Source of the DNA: Ooceraea biroi
Lineage: Eukaryota; Arthropoda; Insecta; Hymenoptera; Formicidae
Length of the DNA stretch: 64,000 nucleotides
Assembly (NCBI RefSeq): GCF_003672135.1
Contig: NC_039509.1
Coordinates: 14,456,663-14,520,662 of the forward strand
Direction of reading: 5' to 3'
Shown here: one piece after another, positions 46,926-57,330 of the stretch
Layout: each line of letters opens with the position of its first letter
How positions within the stretch are numbered: the stretch's first letter is position 1
The notes under the pieces: generated by a model
The model's input: the letters and a program-made list of their open reading frames with translations, nothing else
Told to the model about the DNA's origin: nothing
Database searches by the model: none
Program-made: the position numbers and the translations under genes

Positions 46926-49900
46926 TCCATCTCGTAACTCCATATCGCGTTGCAACGTGGATCAATCCGTATAGCAATAATCATTACACCTGCATTTTCG
47001 GGAATACTTTAGACCGACAGCTATCTCTAGCTCAGCTAGTGTTATCACAGCCATTATTTCAAAACATTCGATATACATCCCCATAAGAAAGCTTGCAGGG
47101 ATGCTGAAAAAACCTTTCCCAGCCGGACAACGTGACTCGTCGAACATTCTTTGGTCGCGATTTCTCTTGCGAATTCCTGAACGGATGAAGAGCAGAGCGG
47201 CGGCCGGGATGCGCAGCGGAATTCTCGCGGGTAAAACATGACGTTCGACTTCGTGCCGCGATCCGCGGCGGGCCGTTTCAAACTGGAAACAGCCATAAAC
47301 CCACTTGGCCGGTCAGGGAGAAATACTAAAACCCGCTCTGCTACGCCTCCATGAATATTAAGCGATCGGGCCGGACTCTCGTTACGAGCTCCTCGTCGGT
47401 CGAGTTAACGCGGAAAATTGAGTTTGCCGTGGATTTTCGTTCCGCTCCCGGTACTCGACACACCCTCGCGCGTGGTTCACTTTCTCCACCGCGAACGTCC
47501 GGTAGATCCGACGCCTGCCGCCGTCGCTGTCGTCGTTGTTGGGATTTAATGTCCCGACCGTCCTGCCATTGGGACTTGTAACGGGCGCGGTTTTTATGGT
47601 GACGGATTATTCCCGGTTTACTCGTGTCGAGTTCTCGGCTCTGTTTCGTGGTTTTGACGCGCCCGCGACCCGTTGGAGAAGACGTAGACGTAAAACGTTT
47701 ATTATGCCTCCGGAGATTACGTCCCTTTCGAGTACAATGCAGGAATTGCAGATTAATTAAACAGTACAATAAGCGAGTAACCGGAGGAATAAAAAAAGAA
47801 AACGAGATTATTTCAGTAATAATGTATTTAAACAGTAATGTAGAGCGAAATTATGCTTTCAGAGGCTCTTACGCTCTTAAAATATAATATTGGAATAATT
47901 ATTATAACTATTATAACTATTAATAATGTGAAATAATTAATGATAAATGATTTGAGATAATATTTGACATTAATTAATATGTTATTGCGTTAAATGCTTC
48001 ACATGTTACAAAATATGAAATATCCCCGACTTGAATCACTTGAATTATACAGTCTTACATAATATACGTGATAAGTGAATAATTATAGCGCTGAAATAAA
48101 AAGTATTAGTTTTGAAGATTTTATTCTAAATAATTCGATTTTGATTATCAGATTCAGTTGTCAACTTAAATCAAATAGTCTATAATATCGGTCTTTCTCA
48201 AACCATTTTTCCTCATTTATGCTTTAATTGCAGCAAGTAGTGTGCGTTCCGTATTTTAAGAGACAGCGTTATTTCATTTCACACTTGGTGTAATTTACCA
48301 CGAACAGTAGTTCAGTGTTCAGCTGACGAATCTAGGACCGCGAGACTTATCTATAGCAGACAGAGCGTGAAAATTCGAATCTAAAGGAACAGAGAGTGGT
48401 AATATGCTAAGTGACGTTAGCTACGGCGACGGAAAGGGGTGAGGGGTGGTGAGTGAAAGGGTAAGATAGAAGTGGAGTTCCTTCCGTCTTCCACCCTCGT
48501 CTTTTATGCGCGCCTATCGCACGGCACAGATCTCTATTCAAAGAAATATCAGAGTGCTGAGCTGGCCCATCCAACCTTTAGACCAGCGAAGCTGTTCTGC
48601 ATTAAAGACGTCCGCCGGCTATAATGAAATTCATTCGCTCCGATATCCTCGCCGTATTATCGACACTCACAACCCCCGCGGGGCCAATCTTGTCTCATGT
48701 TACGCAAATATTTTGTTACGCAACGAAGAGGCTGTTGGCTCTTTTTCTCGAGCACGCGGAAACGTGGAAAGTCAAAAAGGAGTAATTGGTATCATTTCTG
48801 AAACTGCTTAATGAAAGTGAAAAACTTTGATTCTTTTATGTTCCTAATGCAATCAATCATAAATCAATCATACTCTGAATAAAATTTCTTGATTCTGAAA
48901 ATGTGAAAAAAGGGACACATTGTTTTCACATTTTTTTATAATAATTTGTAATTCTTAATGTCTATAGAAATTAAGCTTTATATGACATTTATATAAAAAT
49001 ATAAAAATATCTCTTATTATGAATACTTTTATAATATATTTGAGAAATTAATTGAGGAAGATATATTATTAAAATGTAATATATATAATATTATATATAT
49101 AATTTAATAATATAATGTCGCTAATAAAATGACAGAGAAATGTTCATGGCAGCTTGTAATTAAGTTTTTTTTTTATTAAAATCTACTAAAATGTACATTA
49201 TAAAATATTATACCAAGAGATATATCTTAATTTAATAACAAATGATGAAAGAGAGAGAGAGATATTAAACGATGAATTATTCCTAACATTATTAGAGTTT
49301 ACATAGATTCTCTTTACGACATTCACTGATCATTCTATGTAGTATGAAATAAAAAAGAATCTTAGAAACATATGTATATACATAATATATATAAGTATCG
49401 TTTATTGATCTGCTACGAGTTGTTAATTATCATATCTGAACTGTATTAAAACATCGTCTGATCTGTCACAAAGAATAATTGGCCCATACTGATCCGCCGC
49501 TTGTCTCCATGAGGGTGATCTGCTCTTTCTCTAGCTGCTCTCACCTCGTTTTTCCCCTTGAAAATAATTGGTCGCCTGATCGAGATGCGACACGAATTGA
49601 CTGCACAACGACGATAGAGCAGCGTTCTCTTTTTTCTCTTCTCGCCATTGTTTTATTAAATCCGGCAAATAAAGAGGCAAATAGAATGTATATCCACCAA
49701 TTGGCCGTGCAGTATAACAATTGCAATATCTCTTTTTTTTCTGTCAAAATAATGTTTGAAATAATTTTTTTATTTACTTTATTTTTTTATTTATTCTAGA
49801 AAACGCTGAATGTTAACATAACAAAACGTTATATTATTTAACCTTATATTCTTTTACTGGAATAAAAATAATATCATGTTAAATAGATAGTAAAACATAG

Positions 49901-50354
49901 GTCTTTTTGTAGATACTGCATTTTTCATGCACAAATATCAATAGAAAGTTTATAAAAAATATGTTTGTATTTTTAAATACACATTTATATATCTGGAACA
50001 TCGGAAAATAACGTTTAAAATGTCCTTAATTATTGCTACATGCGGAAGCAAATCAGATTTAATAATAAACGTAAATATTGAGATTACATAACTGCAATAT
50101 TTGCATCTTTTATTTCATATAATATTAATCAAATTTTCTCTTTAAACCATTTAAAATTACGATCGTACAGTTTATCTCGCCCATTGTTTATTTGATAGGA
50201 TACTCAAATGTATGATATTTTATATTTACACAATCTCATAATAACATTATTGTCTAGTTGTAAATCAAAAATGGATTCTTCGAAAAGTTTCTATTAATTA
50301 TAAAATAACCAAATATTAATTAATTACTGAAGTTCTGAAGATTTTAATATTCCC
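46926..50354. other. non-coding region, CG-rich then A+T-rich
   Basis: 47160-47680 is CG-rich with arginine-rich frames on both strands that lack motifs. From 47880 to 50354 the sequence is A+T-rich, with TATATA runs near 49080-49110 and a short GA run near 49251. No gene recognised. Confidence 0.6.
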
Positions 50355-50363
50355 AAGAGTCTC

Positions 50364-50679
50364 GTGTGTGTGAAGTTGGCGTAACATTTCGTGGAAACTC
50401 ATTAATTGTTGAGAGTTCTGGCTTCCTTTTTAATAGTTCTAGAGTTCCTGATAGGTTAAACGCATAGTTCTGGCCATTAAACCAAAAAAATCGCATAGTG
50501 CAAAGTGAGACGCCAACTTCACGCAGCGTCTCACTTTGTCCTGCGACAATTTCCGCCATCCTTCCGGCTAGATTTTAAAAGATCTACAGTTCTACATGAG
50601 TTCTAAGAAGAGTTCTACCTTCTAAAAGCAAAAAAATAATTAAAATGAAATAAAGACTTGTTTATCTATATACATCGAG
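50364..50679 (+). repeat. left terminal segment of foldback (316 bp)
   Basis: Inverted near-identical partner of 52081-52396, exactly the same length. Contains six AGTTCT words, one AGTTCC, and a stable hairpin at 50501-50538. Confidence 0.9.
50501..50538. repeat. hairpin with GTGAGACGC stem
   Basis: CAAAGTGAGACGC and GCGTCTCACTTTG form a perfect 13-bp stem around a 12-nt loop. The right arm has the same hairpin at 52225-52256 with the stem shortened to 10 bp by base changes. Confidence 0.85.
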
Positions 50680-50843
50680 GTGAGACGCCGGTAGATTTTC
50701 AAGAGTTCTGCTTATTTTAAAACAGTTCTCGTACAGTTTCGGACATGTACAATGCCTTTCCAAAGAGTTCTGATACGAACAATGATTAGAAAATTTTTTA
50801 AAAAATTATTTCACCCGAAGAGTGGATGTTTTCGACTTTACCA
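50680..50843 (+). repeat. foldback A module, left 1
   Basis: 164 bp from GTGAGACGC to the next GTGAGACGC. Order of landmarks: GAGTTCTGCTTATT, CAGTTCTCGTA, ACATGTACAATGCC, GAGTTCTGAT, an A/T palindrome, GAAGAGTGGATG, TTTACCA. Confidence 0.9.
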
Positions 50844-51020
50844 GTGAGACGCTGGTCGATTTTCGAGAGTTCTGCTTATTCTAAAACAGTTCTCGTATAG
50901 TTCCGGACATGTACAATGCCTTTCCAAAGAGTTCTGATAGGAACAACGATTAGAAAATTTTTAAAAAATTATTTCGCCCGAAGAGTGGACGTTTTCGACT
51001 TTACCAGTAAGACTTTACCA
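50844..51020 (+). repeat. foldback A module, left 2, with 14-bp duplication
   Basis: Same landmarks as left 1. The end carries a 14-bp tandem duplication containing TTTACCAGTAAGAC (51007-51020). Confidence 0.9.
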
Positions 51021-51260
51021 GTAAGACGCTGGCCGAAATGTCGGAGTTCTGGCTTTCCTAAAATATTTTTCGTATAGTTCCGAAGGTACTTATGAATTTC
51101 CTAAAGAGTGCTATGCGCCAGCGATATTGTATAATTTTTTAAAAAATTGTGCAATGTCTCTGGTGCATAGCATTCTTTAGGAAATTCATAATTACGTGTG
51201 GAACTATGCGAAAAGTATTTTAGGAAAGCCAGAACTCCGACATTTCGGCCAGCGTTTCAC
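51021..51260. repeat. 240-bp spacerless palindrome of truncated B halves
   Basis: Inverted repeat whose centre falls exactly between 51140 and 51141 in TTTTTT/AAAAAA, with no spacer. Each half shows GGCCGAAATGTCGGAGTTCT, CCTAAAATA and GGAATTTC-like landmarks in opposite orientation, with a modest number of mismatches. Confidence 0.88.
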
Positions 51261-51425
51261 CCTTTTCTGTCTTAAAGTGCACTTTTCGAGCAGTTTTAAT
51301 TTTTTAAAAAATGGTACAATGTCGCTGGTGCATAGAACTCTTTAGGAAATTCTTAATTACCTTCGGAACTATACGAAAAATATTTTAGGAAAGCCAGAAC
51401 TCCGACATTTCGGCCAGCGTTTCAC
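51261..51425 (-). repeat. foldback B module 1 (165 bp)
   Basis: Ends in GCGTTTCAC. Followed directly by an almost identical second copy. Related to the A module at lower similarity (shared AGTTCTG, CTAAAA, CGTATAGTTCCG order on the minus strand). Confidence 0.9.
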
Positions 51426-51590
51426 CCTTTTCTGTCTTAAAGTGCACTTTTCGAGCAGTTTTAATTTTTTAAAAAATGGTACAATGTCGCTGGTGCATAG
51501 AACTCTTTAGGAAATTCATAATTACCTTCGGAACTATACGAAAAATATTTTAGGAAAGCCAGAACTCCGACATTTCGTCCAGCGTCTCAC
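51426..51590 (-). repeat. foldback B module 2 (165 bp)
   Basis: Tandem copy of 51261-51425 with very few differences. Ends in GCGTCTCAC. Confidence 0.9.
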
Positions 51591-51752
51591 TGGTAAAGTC
51601 GAAAACGTCCACTCTTCGGGCGAAATAATGTTTTAAAAAAATTTTCTAATCGTTCCTATCAGAATTCTTTGGAACGGCATTGTACATGTCCCGAACTATA
51701 CGAGAACAGTTTTAGAATAAGCAGAACTCTCGATAATCGACCAGCGTCTCAC
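51591..51752 (-). repeat. foldback A module, right 3 (162 bp)
   Basis: Inverted A module with small deletions, including loss of a GTT triplet after CTAATC. Confidence 0.9.
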
Positions 51753-51916
51753 TGGTAAAGTCGAAAACGTCCACTCTTTGGGCGAAATAAGTTTTTAAAA
51801 AATTTTCTAATCGTTGTTCCTATCAGAACTCTTTGGAAAGGCATTGTACATGTCCGGAACTGTACGAGAACTGTTTTAAAATAAGCAGAACTCTCGAAAA
51901 TCGACCAGCGTCTCAC
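51753..51916 (-). repeat. foldback A module, right 2 (164 bp)
   Basis: Inverted A module, closely matching left 2. Confidence 0.9.
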
Positions 51917-52080
51917 TGGTAAAGTCGAAAACATCCACTCTTCGGGTGAAATAATTTTTTAAAAAATTTTCTAATCGTTGTTCGTATCAGAACTCTTTGG
52001 AAAGGCATTGTACATGTCCGAAACTGTACGAGAACTGTTTTAAAATAAGCAGAACTCTTGAAAATCTACCGGCGTCTCAC
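51917..52080 (-). repeat. foldback A module, right 1 (164 bp)
   Basis: Inverted A module. It shares the variants ACATCC, GGTGAA and TTCGTATC with left 1, so these two are positional partners. Confidence 0.9.
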
Positions 52081-52396
52081 CTCGATGTATATAGATAAAC
52101 AAGTCTTTATTTCATTTTAATTATTTTTTTGCTTTTAGAAGGTAGAACTCTTCTTAGAACTCATGTAGAACTGTAGATCTTTTAACATCTAGCCGAAAGG
52201 ATGGCGAAAATTGTCGCAGGACAAAGTGAGACGCTGCGTGAAGTTGGCGTCTCACTGTGCACTATGCGATTTTTTCGGTTTAATGGCCAGAACTATGCGT
52301 TTAACCTATCAGGAACTCTAGAACTATTAAAAAGGAAGCCAGAACTCTCAACAATTAATGAGTTTCCACGAAATGTTACGCCAACTTCACACACAC
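52081..52396 (-). repeat. right terminal segment of foldback (316 bp)
   Basis: Inverted partner of 50364-50679. Confidence 0.9.
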
Positions 52397-52405
52397 AAGA
52401 GTCTC

Positions 52406-54000
52406 GTCTCACTAATCTCATTTTAAATATTTGTGTCACAAGTTAAACACAATTCACGTAATATTTGATAGCAAATAAAATTCGCAACGAAAGATAAAAT
52501 ATCTTTCTCAATAAAGACCATTCAAAATTGGTGCACGCTATGTACGCAGTACCAAGAAGATTAACTCAGTCTGCTATCTCGATCATCGTGTCACTTCGCG
52601 GATCGTGCTCGACGAAGCATTCTTCTCCATTTTTACCGTCCAGCCGCGAGACGAGTCGTCCGTGTGCATCCTCATGTCACGACGTATCTCTATAGCGAAA
52701 CGGGGATGACGGTGTCTCGGGCAAATACTGCATGACGGGAAGACAATTCACCCTCCGCCGATACGTCTGCCACGGTTTTACGTAACGGGGTCCGAGGGTC
52801 GCGAAAGAGACGTGGAGGCATGCGGGAGAACCACATAGTTCTGCTGTATTCTCTCCGACATCGAGAGGGTCGTTTCGACCTCATGAATTGTGTATCCGCT
52901 ACGAATAGCGAACGTGTAAACGACCGTCGCGATTAAACCGCGGCTCCCCTGCGTGCTGATCGGATGATTATTTCGGGCGGACGTCTCCCACGGGAGACTG
53001 CAATCTCGAGAATTATAGCCGGCTGCCAACCCGAATGGATATCAACGTCGGGCGGAATTTCGGTCAGTTGCCCGATCTGAATCTGTCTTTCGGGACAAGC
53101 CTTGAGCGTCACGAGGAATCCCGATGAAATTTCATAGAGCGATTTTCGAGCATCACGCGCGGAGGGCCGATCTCGCGCCTGCACACGCGTAACGAGAAAC
53201 GTCAACCACTTTACATTTCCATTACGCGATAAACCCTCTCTCTCGCCGCGAGAGATTTTCAAAAGCTCGGTGAATCTCTTATTTCGGATTCGTCGCACAC
53301 ACATACAGGTACGCGCACATACGTATCCGCGTTCTTGTCGCGCGGCGAATACTCGTGTGCGTGTGGACACGTCACTCGCAAATTTTGAGAGTCCCATGTA
53401 TATTTTGTACTTCCAAACGGGCGCTCGTAAACACCGCAGTGTGTCACTCTTCATGTATGCTCAAGTAACAGAAAAATACCACTGCGTATAAAACCTGAAG
53501 TTCTCATCCGTTAAAGTAAAGGTGCACCGACGCAACGGTAAGAGCAGCAAGGACGTGTTTCACTGTTTGCAAAACCAGCATGAAAAACACATCGCGTCGC
53601 ATGCACATAAATTTTCAATTTGTTCACCTAGCGTAGGTTTCTTTACAGTAAGACTGAATGGTCGTGAGTTCCAAATCTTTTCTTCCTTCTTTATTTCGCC
53701 TAGTTTTAATATAGTGAGAAGATCCCTACAAACAGACGCGTTCTCTGCACAGAATACGAATTTAACTGACTTGTATAAACAGGAATAAACGAGACACAAT
53801 CAAACTCAAATGCGCCATCGAGCATCCGTCACTTCACGCGATGAGAGTGGCTGTCGAGCGCGTTCAGAAATTTTCTGATTTACGGCGACGACCCTGCGTA
53901 TCGGAGTAAGATCAGAGGGCCGTTTATTTTGCATTTCCGGGGCCGGTGCTCGTAAACTCGACACTGTGTTCTGCGCTCGCTGTAACGCGAAAGTAACGTT
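52406..54000. other. non-coding stretch, CG-rich centre
   Basis: 52560-53460 is CG-rich with frames on both strands that lack motifs. No gene recognised. Confidence 0.55.
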
Positions 54001-55480
54001 GAATATAAAAGTGGCAGTGACCTCGCCGGAAGATACATGTGAGCGAAGATTTCACGTGACTGACAGCCGAGAGAAAAGCGGATAGGAGGAGCTCGAGGGT
54101 GGAACGCGCGCGCGTCTCGTCGTGTTTCAGCCCGGGCTACGTGACGTTCTCGTTAAAATATAACCGTCGCGTCTACAGGGTTCTTTTGCAGATCGTATCG
54201 GCCTCGTGCGACGAACCGATTCGGGGCAGAACGAGATCTGAGTCTTACAGCGTCGAGTCTTCAAGCTTATGCTTAAACGGGTCGGTTCAATCCCCAGATT
54301 TAATGCAACGCGTTCGTATCGCGCAGCAGAAACGGCCGGAATTATCCTTAAGATAGTCGAGACTAAGTCGTGCTTTAACATTTCATGATAAGACTGTATC
54401 TCATCAAAGATTTTCATTCGTGGAGAGAAGACTTGATACTAACCGCAAAGAGCGCAGGAGTGATTTTTTTGATAATCTTTGCCAGAAGCTTTTTACTTTC
54501 AAGATCAGCGTAAGTATGAAAAATTAAAACGGCGAGAGATGAAATATTTAACATCCCCTTGCTAAGTGAAGACGTAAGCGATCATATGCACGCGCCGCAA
54601 GTGAGACGCTCGGTTGCCACCGCCGCCGTGTTCATGTGGAAAACGTACGAGAATGTACGGTTATGACGCAAGAAATGTATAACATACTCGCGCGGCTTTC
54701 CTCACAGGAAAACAGCACAGTCGTCGTTTCCTCTCTCTTATTCCTCGCTTCGGTGCTTCAGTCATCTCAGATTTTGCCCCGTCTGTCTATACTGTGTCTA
54801 TAGGAAGATCGTTTGTCAGCGGGTCGCAGAGCAGAGCAGAAAAATCGGCTTTCGCGTAAAGAGAGGAGAAATAGGGACGAGGCGGGGGAGGCGAGGCGGC
54901 AGGGGGCGAGACAGATCGAAAATTGCGGAGGAGCGATGGCGGTCGCGTACGGGCATACCGGAGAGAGAAATGGACGAAAAAAGGCTCATTTCCGCGGGAG
55001 TTTATCGGCTGGAGACGTTCCCCGCCACCATATTGCAAAGGGAAGCATATGTTCCGGCCAGTCCGTGTCCGTCTCCTTCTTTTGCTCCATACGTACGAGG
55101 ACGCTCCCCGTTTTGCCGCCTCCGACGTCCGTGTAACGAGTGCGTTTTATAAAGTACGTGACTCCTCCGCAGGGATGCGCGTTCGACGTACTCTTCCATC
55201 GTTTCATCCCTCGTCTCTCCACCCTTCGACGTTCTCCAACGGACTATTGTCTTCATCGCGTTCCCGCATCCCGGCTGCACGATCGCAATGCGTTTCAATT
55301 TCTGTTCGACGTAGCACGTTGCTATTGTTGCGGTTGCGCATTGTTGCGGTTTTGCGCGATATTCGCACGAAGACCGAACGCTCGCCTAGATCCTCGACAA
55401 CGAACAAATTTATTCGATCGAATAAGATCATTTCGATTACTTGATGCGAGCTTTGTTTGTCGATTTTAATGCGATGCATC
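54001..55480. other. CG- and purine-rich non-coding block
   Basis: Contains a purine-rich tract at 54858-54910 (GGAGAA, GGCGGGGG, GGCAGGGG). Several overlapping frames on both strands have no motifs. It could include a CpG-rich promoter, but no initiator or exon is evident. Confidence 0.45.
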
Positions 55481-56580
55481 TGTCCATTAAAATTCGCTGC
55501 CTGCATTATTATGGAACATTCATTGCTTCTATTCTTGATCCCCTAAGAATCCTCTAAGAATCTTCTCTTTTTTCTTAATTTAACAACATTTACATAAGAT
55601 AGTAAAATAATTAAAGAAATTTTACAATATATTTGATGCAACTGCAATAGTTCAATGAAATTATTGATAGAATTGTATATACAGAATACGACAAGTAACT
55701 AGAACTATAATATTAATCAAAGAAAAACTTATTGATTATCGATTCTCAATAATGAATCCACATATTTATTTAAACACTCGTAAATTCTTTAATGGTTTTT
55801 ATATAAGTAGAAAATATAAATCAAAGAATATTTAATAAACACACTCAATAAAAGATGCGGTGAAAAATTAACACTATTATGACTACTATTTAGATATGAT
55901 TTAGATATGATTAGGATATTATACATATATTTTACATATAGATATAATAATGCATCTAATAATTAAAGTATATACATATAACGCGAATAATAGTTCAAAA
56001 TGTTATCTGAGCTAAACAAAATTTCACGAGCTTACTTAATTGAATTATTAAACAAAGCTGCGAAATAGCGCGCGATTAATCTTCGAGAAGCGCAAAATTG
56101 ATTCACGTCTCTACGATTCCGCTTAATAATCTTGTAGAGTCGCGTTTCAAATCGGATTTGTAGAAAAGAGCTTATTGCGGTTGTAATAATTAAAAAATGA
56201 CGAAGAGAAGGATCTTTCATTACCTTTTACCGCGAAGATAAAATTATAGAACGGATAAATGTAAGTAGATAGAGAGACGTGCAGTCTGAAAGAGTAGTGA
56301 TTAATTCGCAGAGCCAGACGAAAAAAGCAAAGCAACTGAAGCCAATGAAGCAAATGAAGGAAGATGAAGGCAGGAAAAGATAGGAAAGCAGTCTTAAGAC
56401 AAGCAAGTAGAAATGAACGAAGAATAGTAGTCGAAAAATTACATAATTTTTTATTTCAATTACATAACAATTGAATATCCATAAAAATTGAATAATATAC
56501 GAGATTATATATAAATCTCGATTCACATATCAAAGAGTCTCTCTGACAGAAACTGACACACAAGTAAGGCAGATGGTAAA
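55481..56580. other. A+T-rich non-coding stretch
   Basis: No gene. Hydrophobic Phe/Leu/Tyr-rich frames on the minus strand near 56147-56526 arise from A- and G-rich plus-strand sequence. Confidence 0.6.
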
Positions 56581-57330
56581 ACTCGGTTATTTCTGCATCG
56601 CAGAGTCGGGATCGTGCGTCACGAGGTTACATCGATTAAACATTTTACGGCGGAGATTCGGTCTCACGTCGAGACTCGTCTTTATGTAATTTCCATGACG
56701 TTGCTCAATAAAACAGCTCGTCGAAAGCGAAGAGTTCTCGACCCAACGATCTACCGACTGGTGGCGGACCGACCAAGCGTGGGTTTCTCGTGCTTCTAAC
56801 ATTATTAGAGGTACCGCGCGAGCGCGAATTTCCCTGACGTTAGATACCTCTACAGTCGTACGAGAGATTCCCGGAATAACGCCGGCGAAATGCACCCTGC
56901 CGTACGAATATTTCATTAACGTCGTGGGACGGCCGCGCAAGGCTCGTTGTCGCGTGTGTACACGGCCGCCGCTGCTTTTATTCAACCACGGAACGACGTG
57001 GGCCGGGTCGACCATTAGCCGGGACGCGAGCGAAACGCGAGCTTTTTGTTCGCGGTCGCGACCCGACAGAATGGATAATGGATACTTAAGCGCCCTGTTA
57101 CGCACTCGAACCCCCGTTCCCTCCCGGCTCGTTTCGAGTTCGCGACCCTCCTTCTCGACGCCGGGTCCAGAAGGGCGGTTCGGCGTCGGGGCGTCTGTAG
57201 CCGTCGCTGTCGTCCGTCTTCCTTGCCCTTCGCGCAACGACCCTGCACCTACTGCAAGGGTCGATCGCCGGCGATGGGGATAATTGGAGAGGAGGTCGCG
57301 AAAGTGTCGAGCGCACGGCAATGCGTTTCA
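56581..57330. other. CG-rich block with a long unexplained open frame
   Basis: A minus-strand frame is open from 57321 to 56587 (244 residues), the longest in the window after the transposases. It is rich in Arg, Ser and Thr, has no motif I recognise, and is overlapped by a 119-residue antisense frame. I do not annotate it as a gene. Confidence 0.35.

Larger units (their letters stand above)
50355..52405. mobile_element. modular foldback element with 9-bp target duplication
   Basis: The element proper runs 50364-52396 (2,033 bp). AAGAGTCTC flanks it directly at 50355-50363 and 52397-52405, a 9-bp target duplication like that of foldback and Mutator-type elements. The ends start GTGTGTGTGAAGTTGGCG in both inverted arms. 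Order: 316-bp terminal segment; A module of 164 bp; A module of 163 bp plus a 14-bp duplication; 240-bp palindrome made of two truncated B halves; two B modules of 165 bp; A modules of 162, 164 and 164 bp; 316-bp terminal segment. Everything right of 51140 is inverted relative to the left. Most modules start or end with GTGAGACGC, or variants GTAAGACGC and GTGAAACGC. No transposase is encoded, so mobilisation must have been in trans. The foldback class is my assignment from structure; the family is not one I can name. Confidence 0.88.

Noticed and set aside
51261..51590. Regular direct repeats that might suggest an array of the CRISPR type.
   Set aside because: The units are 165 bp long without unique spacers, sit inside a foldback element, and the genome is eukaryotic.
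50344..52446. Two frames in the foldback arms (minus 50559-50344, plus 52201-52446) encode almost the same residues, starting MAEIVAGQSE and MAKIVAGQSE.
   Set aside because: They are identical because the arms are inverted copies. The frames run out of the element at its tips and have no family motif.
54601..54609. Another GTGAGACGC, the foldback boundary word.
   Set aside because: It is isolated with no module sequence around it; a 9-bp match by chance is plausible.
54923..55444. 173-residue plus-strand frame in CG-rich DNA.
   Set aside because: Arg/Ser-rich with antisense and alternative frames over the same bases; composition explains it.
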